From positions 372,001 through 436,000 of the forward strand of contig NZ_CP032624.1 of NCBI RefSeq assembly GCF_003627055.1: a stretch of 64,000 nucleotides of DNA. The letters run 5' to 3'. The stretch is from Gryllotalpicola protaetiae (lineage in GTDB: Bacteria; Actinomycetota; Actinomycetes; Actinomycetales; Microbacteriaceae). Position 1 is the stretch's first letter; the number at the start of each line of letters is the position of its first letter. Below are positions 24,713-33,141 of this stretch, piece after piece. A program made the position numbers and the translations under genes. The notes under the pieces were generated by a model. That model had not been told where the DNA came from. It saw only the letters and a list, made by a program, of their open reading frames with translations, and ran no database searches.

Positions 24713-25880
24713 ACGCCTTGACCACCCAGAGGGCCGCGACCGCCAGTACGACGGTGACGGGTGCGAGCAGGCATCCGTACAGCACATACCGGGACCAGCG
24801 GATTCCGACGCCGAGCCTCCGCACCCGCTCATGCCACAGCAGCGTCGCGAGCGACGCCCACGGGGTGATGAGCGGGCCGGCGTTCACCCCGATCAGCAGC
24901 GCGAGCCCGGGAAGCAGCCCGTGCACAGTGGGCTCGAGGGCAAGATACGCGGGCAGGTTGTTGGTCACGTTGGCCGCTGTGGCGCCGATCGCCGCCACGC
25001 CGAGCAGTGCAGGCAGCCCGTCACCGCTCGGCACGAGCCGCTCGAGCAGGGCGCCCGGCCCGGCCGCGCCGAGAGCGGCGACCAGGAGGAACAGGCCGCA
25101 CACCAGCAAGAGGGTCGGCCATGGCAGCAGCCGCACACTCAGCTCACGCGGGCGCAATAGGGCGAACGCGATGACGAGCACGACGGCGGCCGCGCACCCA
25201 GGAATCCACACGGCGACGCCGGATACCAGCCCGACGACAAGCAGCACGAGCACGACGCCGGCCGCCGACGTGAGCCGCCGGTCGGCGAGACGCACCGGGC
25301 CCGGGTCGTCGTAGGACATGGCGAGGTCGCGTCGGAACAGCACCGCCACGAGCGCGAGCGGCACGACCACGCCCGCGAGCTGCGCGGGCCACACGGCCGC
25401 CGCGAACGCCGCCGGGCCGATGCCGCCGAGGTGCTGCTCGGCGAGCAGGTTCGTGAGATTGGAGACCGGCAGCAGCAGCGACGCCGTGTTCGCGAGCCAC
25501 ACGGTCGTGAGTGCGAACGGCAGCGGGTTGAGCCCGACGCGGCGCGCGAGCACGATCACGATCGGCGTCAGCAGCACCGCGGTGGTGTCGAGCGACAGGA
25601 ACACCGTGCTCACGACGGCGATCAGCGCGATGAGCAGCCACAGCAGCCAGCCCCGGCGGCGCCCCCAGCGGGCGGCGAGCCCGGCGATCCAATCGAACAG
25701 CCCGGCGGCGGTCGCGAGCTCTGCGACGACCGTGATGGCGATCACGAAGAGCAGGATGGGCCAGACGCGGGCGCCGAGCGTCGCAGCATCCTTCGCCGGC
25801 AGCACGCCGGTCACCAGCGCGAGCCCGCCCAGAGCAAGCAGGACAGCGCCGAACAGGGCGGTGCGCAGCGGCCGGGTCAC
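24708..25880 (-). CDS. ArsB/citrate-type ion transporter superfamily permease
   Basis: 390-residue membrane protein, about 10 hydrophobic segments, of the ion-transporter superfamily that includes ArsB arsenite pumps and SLC13 carboxylate carriers. Landmarks are FLSLDTTAVLLTPIVIVLAR, then NTASLLLPVSNLTNLLA in the first half and ANVTNNLPAYLA in the second, the two inverted repeats with the conserved Asn-rich hairpins. Closest overall pattern is ArsB/ArsP-like arsenite-type permease, but no ars genes flank it. GTG start, 6 nt after TAGCGT, so leaderless. Confidence 0.82.
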   Translation of the reverse strand: MTRPLRTALFGAVLLALGGLALVTGVLPAKDAATLGARVWPILLFVIAITVVAELATAAGLFDWIAGLAARWGRRRGWLLWLLIALIAVVSTVFLSLDTTAVLLTPIVIVLARRVGLNPLPFALTTVWLANTASLLLPVSNLTNLLAEQHLGGIGPAAFAAAVWPAQLAGVVVPLALVAVLFRRDLAMSYDDPGPVRLADRRLTSAAGVVLVLLVVGLVSGVAVWIPGCAAAVVLVIAFALLRPRELSVRLLPWPTLLLVCGLFLLVAALGAAGPGALLERLVPSGDGLPALLGVAAIGATAANVTNNLPAYLALEPTVHGLLPGLALLIGVNAGPLITPWASLATLLWHERVRRLGVGIRWSRYVLYGCLLAPVTVVLAVAALWVVKAS

Positions 25881-25886
25881 CCTGCG

Positions 25887-25892
25887 ACGCTA
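25887..25892 (-). promoter_or_regulatory. -10 box TAGCGT of the permease gene
   Basis: On the - strand TAGCGT (25892-25887) is 6 nt upstream of GTG 25880. It gives this gene its own leaderless promoter although it follows the VWA gene by only 37 nt. Confidence 0.5.
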
Positions 25893-25917
25893 GCCGATCG
25901 CAGCGAGCAGACCGACG

Positions 25918-27957
25918 CTAGTCGCCCCAAAGGCCCCGGCCGCCCCAGCCCGCCCAGTCGTTGCCGCCGAGCGTCGGCCACGAGCGCGAGCCGAGGTACG
26001 AGCCGACCACGGCTGCGCCGAGATCGTCGTTCTCCGGGGCGACCACGCGTCCTTCGACACGCTTGGCCATGTTGTCGACGAACCGGGCGAGGCTCGGGTC
26101 GTCGCCGAGCCGGAAGAACGTGATCTGCGCGCCGAGCCGCATCGAGTTCTCGAGCTCGCGCACCGTATAGGCGATCGTGACCGGGTGTGGCGGGTACGAG
26201 AAGCGCACCTCGCCGTCGGCCTCGAGGTGCGAGGTCGGCTCGCCGTCCGTGACGATCAGGAGCACGGGCTGGGCGTTCGGATGCTTGCGGAAGTGCCGGT
26301 TCGCCAGCAGCAGCGCGTGGTGCAGGTTGGTGCCCTTCGCCCAGCTCGCCTCGAGGGCGGTGAGCTCTTCGATGTCCATCACCTCGGCGTGCCGCCCGAA
26401 GCCGATGAGCTGGAGGTCGTCGCCGCGGAACCGGCTCTTGATCAGGGTGTGCAGGGCGAGTGCGGTGCGCTTCATCGGCACCCAGCGACCGTCGATCTCC
26501 ATCGAGAACGATGTGTCGGCGAGCAGCGCGACCGCCGCCTGCGTGCGCGCCTCGGTCTCGGCGATCTCGATGTCGTCGATGCCGATCAGGCGGGAACCGG
26601 GCGCGCCAGGCGCGCCCGCGCGGCGACGGATGCCGTTGAGGACAGTGCGCGGGATGTCCCACGGCTCCGTGTCCCCGAACTCCCACGCGCGCGTCGCACC
26701 CGACAGGTCGCCGGCGGCTCCGGCCTGGCGCAGCTCGCGCTGACCCTGCCGTGCGGACATCCGCTTCGCGATGTCCTTGAGCAGCGTCGTCCCGAGCTGC
26801 CGCATCGCCTTCGGCGTGAGCTGCAGCCGCCCTGTCGAGTCGCGGCGCAGGGTGCCGTCTCGACGCAGCGCCCGCTCGAGCTCGCGCAGCGTGTGTGCGT
26901 CGATGGCGGCCTGGTCGCCGAGCTGCCTGGCGAGCTTGTCGAGGTCGATGTCGTCCATGTGGGCGCCCTCGTACGACTGCGACAGCTGCTCCGAGAGCTC
27001 GTCGAGGTCGGCGAGATCCTGCAGGACACCCGCGCCCTCGCCGAGTCCGAGCGGCTGGTCGCCGTCGAAGCGCTCGGAGCCCGACCAGTCCTCTCCCGGC
27101 CGCAGCGACTGCAGGCTCTGGTCGAGGCGCGCGAGCTGCTGCATGAGCTCCGGCGAGCCGAAGGCCTGCGCCGAGAGGCTGAAGAGCTCCTGACGCTGCT
27201 CCTCGGTCATCGAGTTGAGCATGCGCTGGGCGGCGGCCGATCGCTTGGCCAGCGTGTCGATGAGCTCGTCGACGTTCTGCGGGTTCTCGGGGAAGAATCC
27301 GCCGTGCTTCGCCATGAAATCGGCGAAGTCCTCTGGCGTGTCCTCGCCGCGCGCATGCTTCTCGAGCAGGCCGTTGAGGTCGTTCAGCATCTCGCCGACG
27401 GCCTCGCGGTCGGCGTCCGTCACGTTCTCGAGCGCCTGCTTCATGCCGCCGAAGCGCTGATCGAGCAGCTCGCGGCCGAGCAGGTCCTTGATCTTCTCGT
27501 AGTCGGTGCGCGCCTGGCTCGACCGCCACGGGTAGTCGGCCAGCTCGTTCACGGCCGCCGAGGTCGACGCCGGGAGGTTCTCGAGCCGCGTCTCGGCGAA
27601 CGAGCGGTCGAACTCATCGAGGTCGACATCGCGGGCGAGCTGCTTCCGCTCCTCGAGAACGGCCTTGTCGAGCAGCTGCTTGATCTCCTGCATGGTGCCG
27701 TCGAGCTTGTGGCGCTGCAGCAGCTCGCGCCGCCGCTCGGACACCCGGCGACCGAGGTCGTCGAGGCCCGTGCGCCCCTCGCCGCCGCGGCGCAGGTATT
27801 CGCGCATCGCGCGCTCGGCCGAGTACCCGGCCATGACCTGCTCGCCGATCTTGTCGAGCGCCTCGGCGATGTCGACGGGCGGGGCGAGGGGGTCGCCGCC
27901 TTGGTAGCGCTGAAAGCGCGCGTGATGCGCTTCGTGCGATTCGGCCATCTCAGCCAT
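25918..27957 (-). CDS. VWA-domain protein, partner of the AAA+ ATPase
   Basis: 679 residues. A long charged, helical region (about 30-430, rich in Leu, Glu, Arg and Gln) is followed by a C-terminal von Willebrand A domain from about 472; the MIDAS motif is DTSFS at 481-485, with LLIVTDGEPTSH further on. AAA+/VWA pairs of this sort work as metal-chelatase or protein-remodelling machines (BchI/BchD, MoxR/VWA), the VWA subunit binding the target. The start ATG 27957 overlaps the ATPase stop by 8 nt; an ATG 9 nt downstream is an alternative. Target unknown. Confidence 0.88.
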   Translation of the reverse strand: MAEMAESHEAHHARFQRYQGGDPLAPPVDIAEALDKIGEQVMAGYSAERAMREYLRRGGEGRTGLDDLGRRVSERRRELLQRHKLDGTMQEIKQLLDKAVLEERKQLARDVDLDEFDRSFAETRLENLPASTSAAVNELADYPWRSSQARTDYEKIKDLLGRELLDQRFGGMKQALENVTDADREAVGEMLNDLNGLLEKHARGEDTPEDFADFMAKHGGFFPENPQNVDELIDTLAKRSAAAQRMLNSMTEEQRQELFSLSAQAFGSPELMQQLARLDQSLQSLRPGEDWSGSERFDGDQPLGLGEGAGVLQDLADLDELSEQLSQSYEGAHMDDIDLDKLARQLGDQAAIDAHTLRELERALRRDGTLRRDSTGRLQLTPKAMRQLGTTLLKDIAKRMSARQGQRELRQAGAAGDLSGATRAWEFGDTEPWDIPRTVLNGIRRRAGAPGAPGSRLIGIDDIEIAETEARTQAAVALLADTSFSMEIDGRWVPMKRTALALHTLIKSRFRGDDLQLIGFGRHAEVMDIEELTALEASWAKGTNLHHALLLANRHFRKHPNAQPVLLIVTDGEPTSHLEADGEVRFSYPPHPVTIAYTVRELENSMRLGAQITFFRLGDDPSLARFVDNMAKRVEGRVVAPENDDLGAAVVGSYLGSRSWPTLGGNDWAGWGGRGLWGD

Positions 27958-29350
27958 AGACCGTCTCGCTGCCGTCGGTGTCCTTGCCGATCTTCCGCGC
28001 GAGATACAGCCCCTCGAGCGCCAGCTCGATCGCGGCCGCCCGCTCACCCTCGGTCGACGCGCCCAGGCGCGCGGCCGTCTCGTCATACAGCTCGGACTCC
28101 CCGAGCCGCGGCAGCCCGGCAAGGAACTCGCGCGCGGTCACCGCCTCGCCCGTGACGACCATCGCGCCCGACTCGATCGCGTCGACGAGCGGCCCGAAGT
28201 CGATTCCGCGGAAGTGCTCGCGCACCGTGTCGGCGGTCGCTGTGCGCAGCAGGTGCGTGAGCACCTCGCTCTCGCGCCCCTCTTCGCCCGTCTCGAACTC
28301 GATCTTGCCGCCCAGCACGTCGACCGCGGTCTGCAGATCGACCACGCGCGCGGTGGCGTCGGCCGAAGCATCCGCTCGCCCGTGCGCCGCTGCGCGATGC
28401 AGTGCAGAGGCCGCGATCGTCTCGGCGCCCGCGATCGCGAACCGCGCGCTCACCCCGCTGCGCTGGTCGACCGAGGTCGACTCGCGCAGGGCCCTGGTGA
28501 ACCGCGCGAGGATCTCGATCAGATGGTCGGGCACGGCCGCCACGAGCTCGGCCTCCTGCCGGATGACCGCCGTCTCGGCATCCAGCCGCTGCGGGTAGTG
28601 CGTGTGGATCTCGGCCCCGAACCGGTCCTTGAGCGGCGTGATGATGCGGCCGCGGTTCGTGTAGTCCTCGGGGTTCGCCGAGGCCACGACGAGCACGTCG
28701 AGCGGCAGCCGCAGCACGTAGCCGCGGATCTGGATGTCGCGCTCCTCCATCACGTTGAGCATCGACACCTGGATGCGCTCGGCAAGATCCGGCAGCTCGT
28801 TGATCGCGACGATGCCGCGGTGGCTGCGCGGGATCAGCCCGAAGTGGATCGTCTCCGGGTCGCCCAGCGAGCGCCCCTCTGCCACCTTCATCGGGTCGAC
28901 GTCGCCGATCAGGTCGGCCACGCTCGTGTCGGGGGTGGCCAGCTTCTCGACGTAGCGCTCGCTGCGGTGCCGCCACGCGACCGGAAGGCTGTCGCCGAGT
29001 TCGGCGGCACGCCGCCGCGACTCATGAGTGATCGGGTCGAACGGATGCTCAGCCAGTTCGGACCCCGCGATGACCGGCGTCCACTCGTCGAGCAGTCCGC
29101 CGATCGTGCGCAGCAGGCGGGTCTTGCCCTGCCCGCGCTCGCCGAGCAGCACAATGTCGTGCCCGGCGATGAGCGCCCGCTCGAGCTGCGGGATCACGCT
29201 CGACTCGAAGCCGTGCAGCCCCGGCCACGGGTTCTCGCCCGCACGCAGCTTCGCGAGCAGGTTGTCGCGCAGCTCTGCCCGCAGTGGCTTCTGTTCGTGG
29301 CCGCTCGCTCGCAGCTCGCCCAGAGTCGAGATGGTCGGTGCTTCCGTCAT
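27950..29350 (-). CDS. AAA+ ATPase of the magnesium-chelatase/MoxR type
   Basis: 466-residue AAA+ protein. Walker A GERGQGKT at 70-77; the Walker B position reads GIVAINELPDL (179-189) with Asn184 in place of the usual Asp; sensor-1 region VVASANPEDYTNRGR and a lid domain follow. It is like BchI/ChlI but has no chlorophyll context. Translation is coupled to the VWA gene downstream, so they likely form one complex. The ATG follows TAGCCT by 6 nt, a leaderless promoter. Function inferred from the pair, not known. Confidence 0.9.
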   Translation of the reverse strand: MTEAPTISTLGELRASGHEQKPLRAELRDNLLAKLRAGENPWPGLHGFESSVIPQLERALIAGHDIVLLGERGQGKTRLLRTIGGLLDEWTPVIAGSELAEHPFDPITHESRRRAAELGDSLPVAWRHRSERYVEKLATPDTSVADLIGDVDPMKVAEGRSLGDPETIHFGLIPRSHRGIVAINELPDLAERIQVSMLNVMEERDIQIRGYVLRLPLDVLVVASANPEDYTNRGRIITPLKDRFGAEIHTHYPQRLDAETAVIRQEAELVAAVPDHLIEILARFTRALRESTSVDQRSGVSARFAIAGAETIAASALHRAAAHGRADASADATARVVDLQTAVDVLGGKIEFETGEEGRESEVLTHLLRTATADTVREHFRGIDFGPLVDAIESGAMVVTGEAVTAREFLAGLPRLGESELYDETAARLGASTEGERAAAIELALEGLYLARKIGKDTDGSETVYG

Positions 29351-29356
29351 TTCGGC

Positions 29357-29362
29357 AGGCTA
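29357..29362 (-). promoter_or_regulatory. -10 box TAGCCT of the AAA+/VWA operon
   Basis: On the - strand TAGCCT (29362-29357) is 6 nt upstream of ATG 29350. Confidence 0.5.
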
Positions 29363-29444
29363 ACCCCGGCGTGCGACATCCGTCAGGACTCGTAACGCAA
29401 TGCTCATCTGATTGAGCGTCGACGCCATGGGGAACCGGGCAGTC

Positions 29445-29705
29445 ATGAGTCTCGGAACCGGAATCGTCCTCTTCGTGATCGGCGCGATCCTCGCGTTCGC
29501 GGTTCACGTGCAAGTCGCCTGGGTGAACCTCACGATCGTGGGCTACATCCTCATGGTCGCGGGCGCCGTCGGCATCATCCTCGGCATCGTTCTCATCGCG
29601 ACCCATCGCAGCCGCTCGGTCGCGACGAGCCGCAGCTATGTCGGCCCCGCCACGGGCGAGCGGGTGCAGCGCAGCACCGTCGACCGCGACGACCCGTACG
29701 TGTAG
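29445..29705 (+). CDS. DUF6458 family small membrane protein
   Basis: 86-residue protein with two hydrophobic helices (MSLGTGIVLFVIGAILAF and NLTIVGYILMVAGAVGIIL) and a charged tail rich in Arg and Ser. This is the standard layout of DUF6458, common in actinobacteria and of unknown function. The start at 29445 gives the family's usual N-terminus (MSLGTGIVLF); an upstream in-frame codon adds residues absent from the family. Confidence 0.85.
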   Translation: MSLGTGIVLFVIGAILAFAVHVQVAWVNLTIVGYILMVAGAVGIILGIVLIATHRSRSVATSRSYVGPATGERVQRSTVDRDDPYV

Positions 29706-29743
29706 CCCGTACGTGTAGAGAGAAACGGATGCCTGAACGCGAA

Positions 29744-29767
29744 GAGGCCGCCCCGAAGGGCGGCCTC
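29744..29767. terminator. Bidirectional terminator hairpin
   Basis: A perfect 10-bp stem, GAGGCCGCCC (29744-29753) and GGGCGGCCTC (29758-29767), closes a CGAA tetraloop between the convergent DUF6458 and katG genes. No strong T-run follows. Confidence 0.8.
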
Positions 29768-29781
29768 TCGTGTGAGTTCTG

Positions 29782-32010
29782 CTACTTCACGTCGTAGCGG
29801 TCGAGTTCCATGACCTTCTGCCACGCCGCGGCGAAGTCGCGCACGAACAGCTCGGCCGCGTCATCCGTCGCGTACGCCTCGGCGACCGCGCGCAGCTCGC
29901 TGTTCGCCCCGAACAGCAGGTCGATGCGCGAGCCGATGATCGTCTCGCCCGACGCCGTGGTGCCGCGGTAGGCGTGGCCGCCCTCGTCGAGCGGCGTCCA
30001 CGAGGTGCCGAGGTCGAGCAGCGTGACGAAGAAGTCGTTCGTCAGCACGCCCGGGCGCGAGGTGAACACGCCGGTCGAGGAACCGTCCCAGTTGGCGCCG
30101 AGCGCGCGCAGGCCGCCGACGAGCACGGTCGCCTCGGGCGCCGAGAGGGTCAGCAGGTTGGCGCGATCGACGAAGACGTGCTCTTCGGGCAGCACGGACT
30201 GCACGCCGTAGTAGTTCCGGAACCCGTCCTGCTTGGGCTCGAGATAGTGGAACGAGTCGACGTCGGTCTGCTCCTGGGTGGCGTCGCCGCGGCCCTGCGT
30301 GAACCCGACCTCGACCGGCACCCCGGCGGCGGCGGCCGCCTGCTCGACGCCCACGTTGCCCGCGAGCACGATCAGATCGGCGAGCGAAACCGGCGCGCTC
30401 GACGCGTTCTTGATCTCACGCAGCTTGGCGAGCACCAGAGCGAGCTGCTCGGGGTTGTTCACCTTCCACGACCTCTGCGGCTCGAGCGCGATACGGGCGC
30501 CGTTGGCGCCGCCGCGCTTGTCAGAGCCACGGAACGTCGAAGCCGACGCCCACGCGGTCGTGACGAGCTGCGAGACGGTGAGGCCGGATTCCGCGATCGC
30601 CGTCTTGAGCGCCGCGATGTCAGCATCCGTGAGGACACCGGGCGCGGCCGGCACGCGGTCCTGCCAGATGAGCTCCTCGCTCGGCACCTCGGGGCCGAGG
30701 TAGCGGGCGATCGGACCCATGTCGCGGTGGGTCAGCTTGAACCACGCGCGGGCGAAGGCGTCGGCGAAGGCATCCTGATCGTCGCGGAAGCGACGCGAGA
30801 TCTGGTCGTATGCCGGGTCGAAGCGCAGCGCCAGGTCAGAGGTCAGCATGCGCGGCTCGCGCTTGCCGTCGCCGAACGACTCCGGCACCAGGCCGTCGCC
30901 GCCACCCTGCACCGGCCGCCACTGGTGGGCGCCGGCTGGCGACTCCATGAGCTCCCACTCGTAGCCGTACAGGATGTGGAAGAACTCGTTGTCCCACCGG
31001 GTCGGGTGGTACGTCCAGGTCACCTCGAGGCCCGAGGTGATCGCGTCGATGCCGACACCCGACTTGTGGTCGCTCTTCCAGCCGAAGCCCTGCTGCTCGA
31101 ACGGCGCGGCCTCGGGGTTCGGGCCGGGAGCGTCAGCCGGCGCGTTGCCGTGCGTCTTGCCGAAGGTGTGGCCGCCGGCGATCAGCGCGACGGTTTCCTC
31201 GTCGTTCATGGCCATCCGCTTGAAGGTCTCGCGGATATCACGGGCGGATGCCACCGGGTCGGGGTTCCCGTTCGGGCCCTCCGGGTTCACGTAGATGAGG
31301 CCCATCTGCACCGCGGCCAGCGGGTCCTCGAGCTCACGGTCGCCGTGGTACCGCTTGTCGTCAAGCCAGGTGGTCTCCGGGCCCCAGTACACGTCGTCGT
31401 CCGGCTCCCAGGCATCCACCCGCCCGCCGGCGAAGCCGAAGGTCTTGAAGCCCATGGTCTCGAGCGCGACGTTGCCGGCGAGGATCATCAGGTCGGCCCA
31501 CGAGAGGCTCTTGCCGTACTTCTTCTTGACGGGCCACAGCAGGCGGCGTGCCTTGTCGAGGCTCACGTTGTCCGGCCACGAGTTGAGCGGCGCGAAGCGC
31601 TGCTGCCCGGTGCCGCCGCCGCCGCGCCCGTCCTGGATGCGGTACGTGCCCGCGCTGTGCCACGCCATGCGGATGATCAGCGGGCCGTAGTTGCCGAAGT
31701 CGGCCGGCCACCACGGCTGCGAGGTGGTGAGCACCTCGGCGATGTCCGCCTTCACGGCGGGCAGATCGATGGTCTGGAAAGCCTCGGCATAGTCGAACTC
31801 GTCGCCGTAGGGGTTCAGCACCGGCTGGTTCTTCGCCAGCAGCTTGAGGTTGAGCCGCTCGGGCCACCAGCCCTGGTTGGCAGAGCCCGCGGTCGGGCGC
31901 GGTGCACGTGCCCCATGCGGAACCGGGCACTCAGCTTCGGCCTCCGGAGTGATCGGCTGGTCGTGGACATCGTCGGTGGTGAAGACGCCGTGCTCTTCAG
32001 GGTCGGACAT
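29782..32010 (-). CDS. katG: Catalase-peroxidase
   Basis: 742-residue bifunctional heme enzyme that removes hydrogen peroxide and oxidises small substrates. Distal site R114, W117 and H118 ([12 protein letters not shown]); the Trp-Tyr-Met adduct partner Tyr is near 240 ([13 protein letters not shown]) and the Met near 266; the proximal His is 281 ([13 protein letters not shown]). Normal length, with the characteristic second, inactive domain. It follows furA with a 33-nt gap and a GGAAGGAA ribosome-binding site, the classical furA-katG operon of actinobacteria, induced by peroxide. Confidence 0.98.
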   Translation of the reverse strand: MSDPEEHGVFTTDDVHDQPITPEAEAECPVPHGARAPRPTAGSANQGWWPERLNLKLLAKNQPVLNPYGDEFDYAEAFQTIDLPAVKADIAEVLTTSQPWWPADFGNYGPLIIRMAWHSAGTYRIQDGRGGGGTGQQRFAPLNSWPDNVSLDKARRLLWPVKKKYGKSLSWADLMILAGNVALETMGFKTFGFAGGRVDAWEPDDDVYWGPETTWLDDKRYHGDRELEDPLAAVQMGLIYVNPEGPNGNPDPVASARDIRETFKRMAMNDEETVALIAGGHTFGKTHGNAPADAPGPNPEAAPFEQQGFGWKSDHKSGVGIDAITSGLEVTWTYHPTRWDNEFFHILYGYEWELMESPAGAHQWRPVQGGGDGLVPESFGDGKREPRMLTSDLALRFDPAYDQISRRFRDDQDAFADAFARAWFKLTHRDMGPIARYLGPEVPSEELIWQDRVPAAPGVLTDADIAALKTAIAESGLTVSQLVTTAWASASTFRGSDKRGGANGARIALEPQRSWKVNNPEQLALVLAKLREIKNASSAPVSLADLIVLAGNVGVEQAAAAAGVPVEVGFTQGRGDATQEQTDVDSFHYLEPKQDGFRNYYGVQSVLPEEHVFVDRANLLTLSAPEATVLVGGLRALGANWDGSSTGVFTSRPGVLTNDFFVTLLDLGTSWTPLDEGGHAYRGTTASGETIIGSRIDLLFGANSELRAVAEAYATDDAAELFVRDFAAAWQKVMELDRYDVK

Positions 32011-32043
32011 GAGGTTCCTTCCGGGTTACGGATTGATGAGGGT

Positions 32044-32478
32044 TCAGGATGCTTCGGCCGGCGCCGCGCACGCAGGGCACAGCCCCCAGTACACGACCTC
32101 GGCCGTCTCGATCTGGAAGCCGTGCGCGTCGGACGGCTCGAGGCAGGGCGCCTCGCCGACGGCGCACTCGACGTCTTCGACAGCGCCGCACGTGCGGCAC
32201 ACGGCATGGTGGTGGTTGTCGCCGACGCGCGCCTCATAGCGCGCGAGCGACCCTTGCGGCTGGATGCGTCGCACGAGCCCTGCCTCGGTGAGGATGTGCA
32301 GCGTGTCGTAGACAGCCTGGTGCGACACCTCGGGCAGCTGCGCTCGCGCGGCGGCGATCAGGGTGTCGGTGTCGGAGTGCGGGTTGTGGTGAACGGCGTC
32401 GAAGACGGCCAGCCGGGGGCGTGTCACACGAAGGCCGGCGTCGCGAAGCATCCGCTCGATGTCAACCGCGATCGTCAC
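32044..32478 (-). CDS. furA: Fur-family regulator of katG (FurA type)
   Basis: 144-residue Fur/PerR-like repressor: N-terminal winged helix (RVTRPRLAVFDAVHHNPHSD), a DNA-recognition helix VSHQAVYDTLHILTEAG, the His-rich metal site GDNHHHAVCRTCG, and zinc ligands Cys94/Cys97 and Cys134/Cys137. FurA proteins repress katG until peroxide oxidises their metal site. The GTG start at 32478 is chosen because the frame upstream lies inside the operator; a 25-bp dyad (32495-32519) sits right before it, so the operon is probably autoregulated. Confidence 0.93.
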   Translation of the reverse strand: MTIAVDIERMLRDAGLRVTRPRLAVFDAVHHNPHSDTDTLIAAARAQLPEVSHQAVYDTLHILTEAGLVRRIQPQGSLARYEARVGDNHHHAVCRTCGAVEDVECAVGEAPCLEPSDAHGFQIETAEVVYWGLCPACAAPAEAS

Positions 32479-32494
32479 GCCCTTAGCTTTCCGT

Positions 32495-32519
32495 GTTTTC
32501 TTGAGTGAGTCAAGAAAAC
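32495..32519. promoter_or_regulatory. Candidate FurA operator of the furA-katG operon
   Basis: Perfect 10-bp arms GTTTTCTTGA (32495-32504) and TCAAGAAAAC (32510-32519) flank GTGAG. Read on the - strand it contains TCTTGACTC, matching mycobacterial and streptomycete FurA/FurS boxes, and TTGACT could serve as -35. Confidence 0.75.
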
Positions 32520-32521
32520 GG

Positions 32522-33007
32522 TCACCGCAGGATCTCGATGAGCAGCACCCAGGCGTCGAGCATCGCGAGGGCGAAGAGGGTGAGGATGCCGGCGAAGACG
32601 ACGTAGACTCCGCCGGGCGCCGCGAGGGCGACGAGCGCACCGCCTGCGGCGAGCGGCAGCGTCTGCAGCTGGCCGAGCAGGACGACTCTGACCGCCTCTT
32701 CGCGCGAACGCCCGGTCGCACGGCCCGTGCGCAGGGCGACCCGCCCGCTGTGGAGGTGCAACGCCCATGAGATCAGGCCGAAGGCGAGGGTCTCGAGCCC
32801 GAAGATGCGGTCCGGCTGGTGGGCGAGCCCCGCAAGCGCCGTGAGCAGGGCCATCACGAGTGAGGCGATCGTGGCCCCGGCGCGTGGCGGCAATTGGGGG
32901 AACTTGATGATCTGGGCGACGTTGACCGACATCGCGACGATGACGAGACCGGCCAGCGCCGCGGCGGCGCCGGCGGTCGCGACGAAGAAGTCGCTCCACT
33001 GCTCCAT
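32522..33007 (-). CDS. Uncharacterised membrane protein
   Basis: 161-residue protein with four hydrophobic helices (about 8-30, 45-62, 75-90 and 118-158) and a charged middle loop RTGRATGRSREEAVRV. No family recognised. Its stop is only 16 nt from the furA operator, and the ATG follows TAATCT by 6 nt, so it is leaderless with its own promoter. It may share transcripts with furA-katG, but nothing links the function. Confidence 0.75.
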   Translation of the reverse strand: MEQWSDFFVATAGAAAALAGLVIVAMSVNVAQIIKFPQLPPRAGATIASLVMALLTALAGLAHQPDRIFGLETLAFGLISWALHLHSGRVALRTGRATGRSREEAVRVVLLGQLQTLPLAAGGALVALAAPGGVYVVFAGILTLFALAMLDAWVLLIEILR

Positions 33008-33013
33008 GCGCAG

Positions 33014-33019
33014 AGATTA
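33014..33019 (-). promoter_or_regulatory. -10 box TAATCT of the membrane protein gene
   Basis: On the - strand TAATCT (33019-33014) is 6 nt upstream of ATG 33007. Confidence 0.5.
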
Positions 33020-33141
33020 GCGAGTCGCGGCGATCGTTGCCGGTTCGTGTCCGTGGCGGATTCCTGATATCGCGCGCGCCCGTCGTACTCTTTTTGTGAG
33101 TGTGTGTCGATTCAGCTGGCACCGCATCGCAGGGGGCCCGA

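Noticed and set aside
26185-28155. Long + strand frame opposite the VWA gene
   Set aside because: Leu/Arg/Glu-rich shadow with no homology pattern; the VWA protein on the other strand has a clear MIDAS motif.
29974-32508. Long + strand frame opposite katG and furA
   Set aside because: Shadow of katG; all conserved peroxidase residues are on the - strand.
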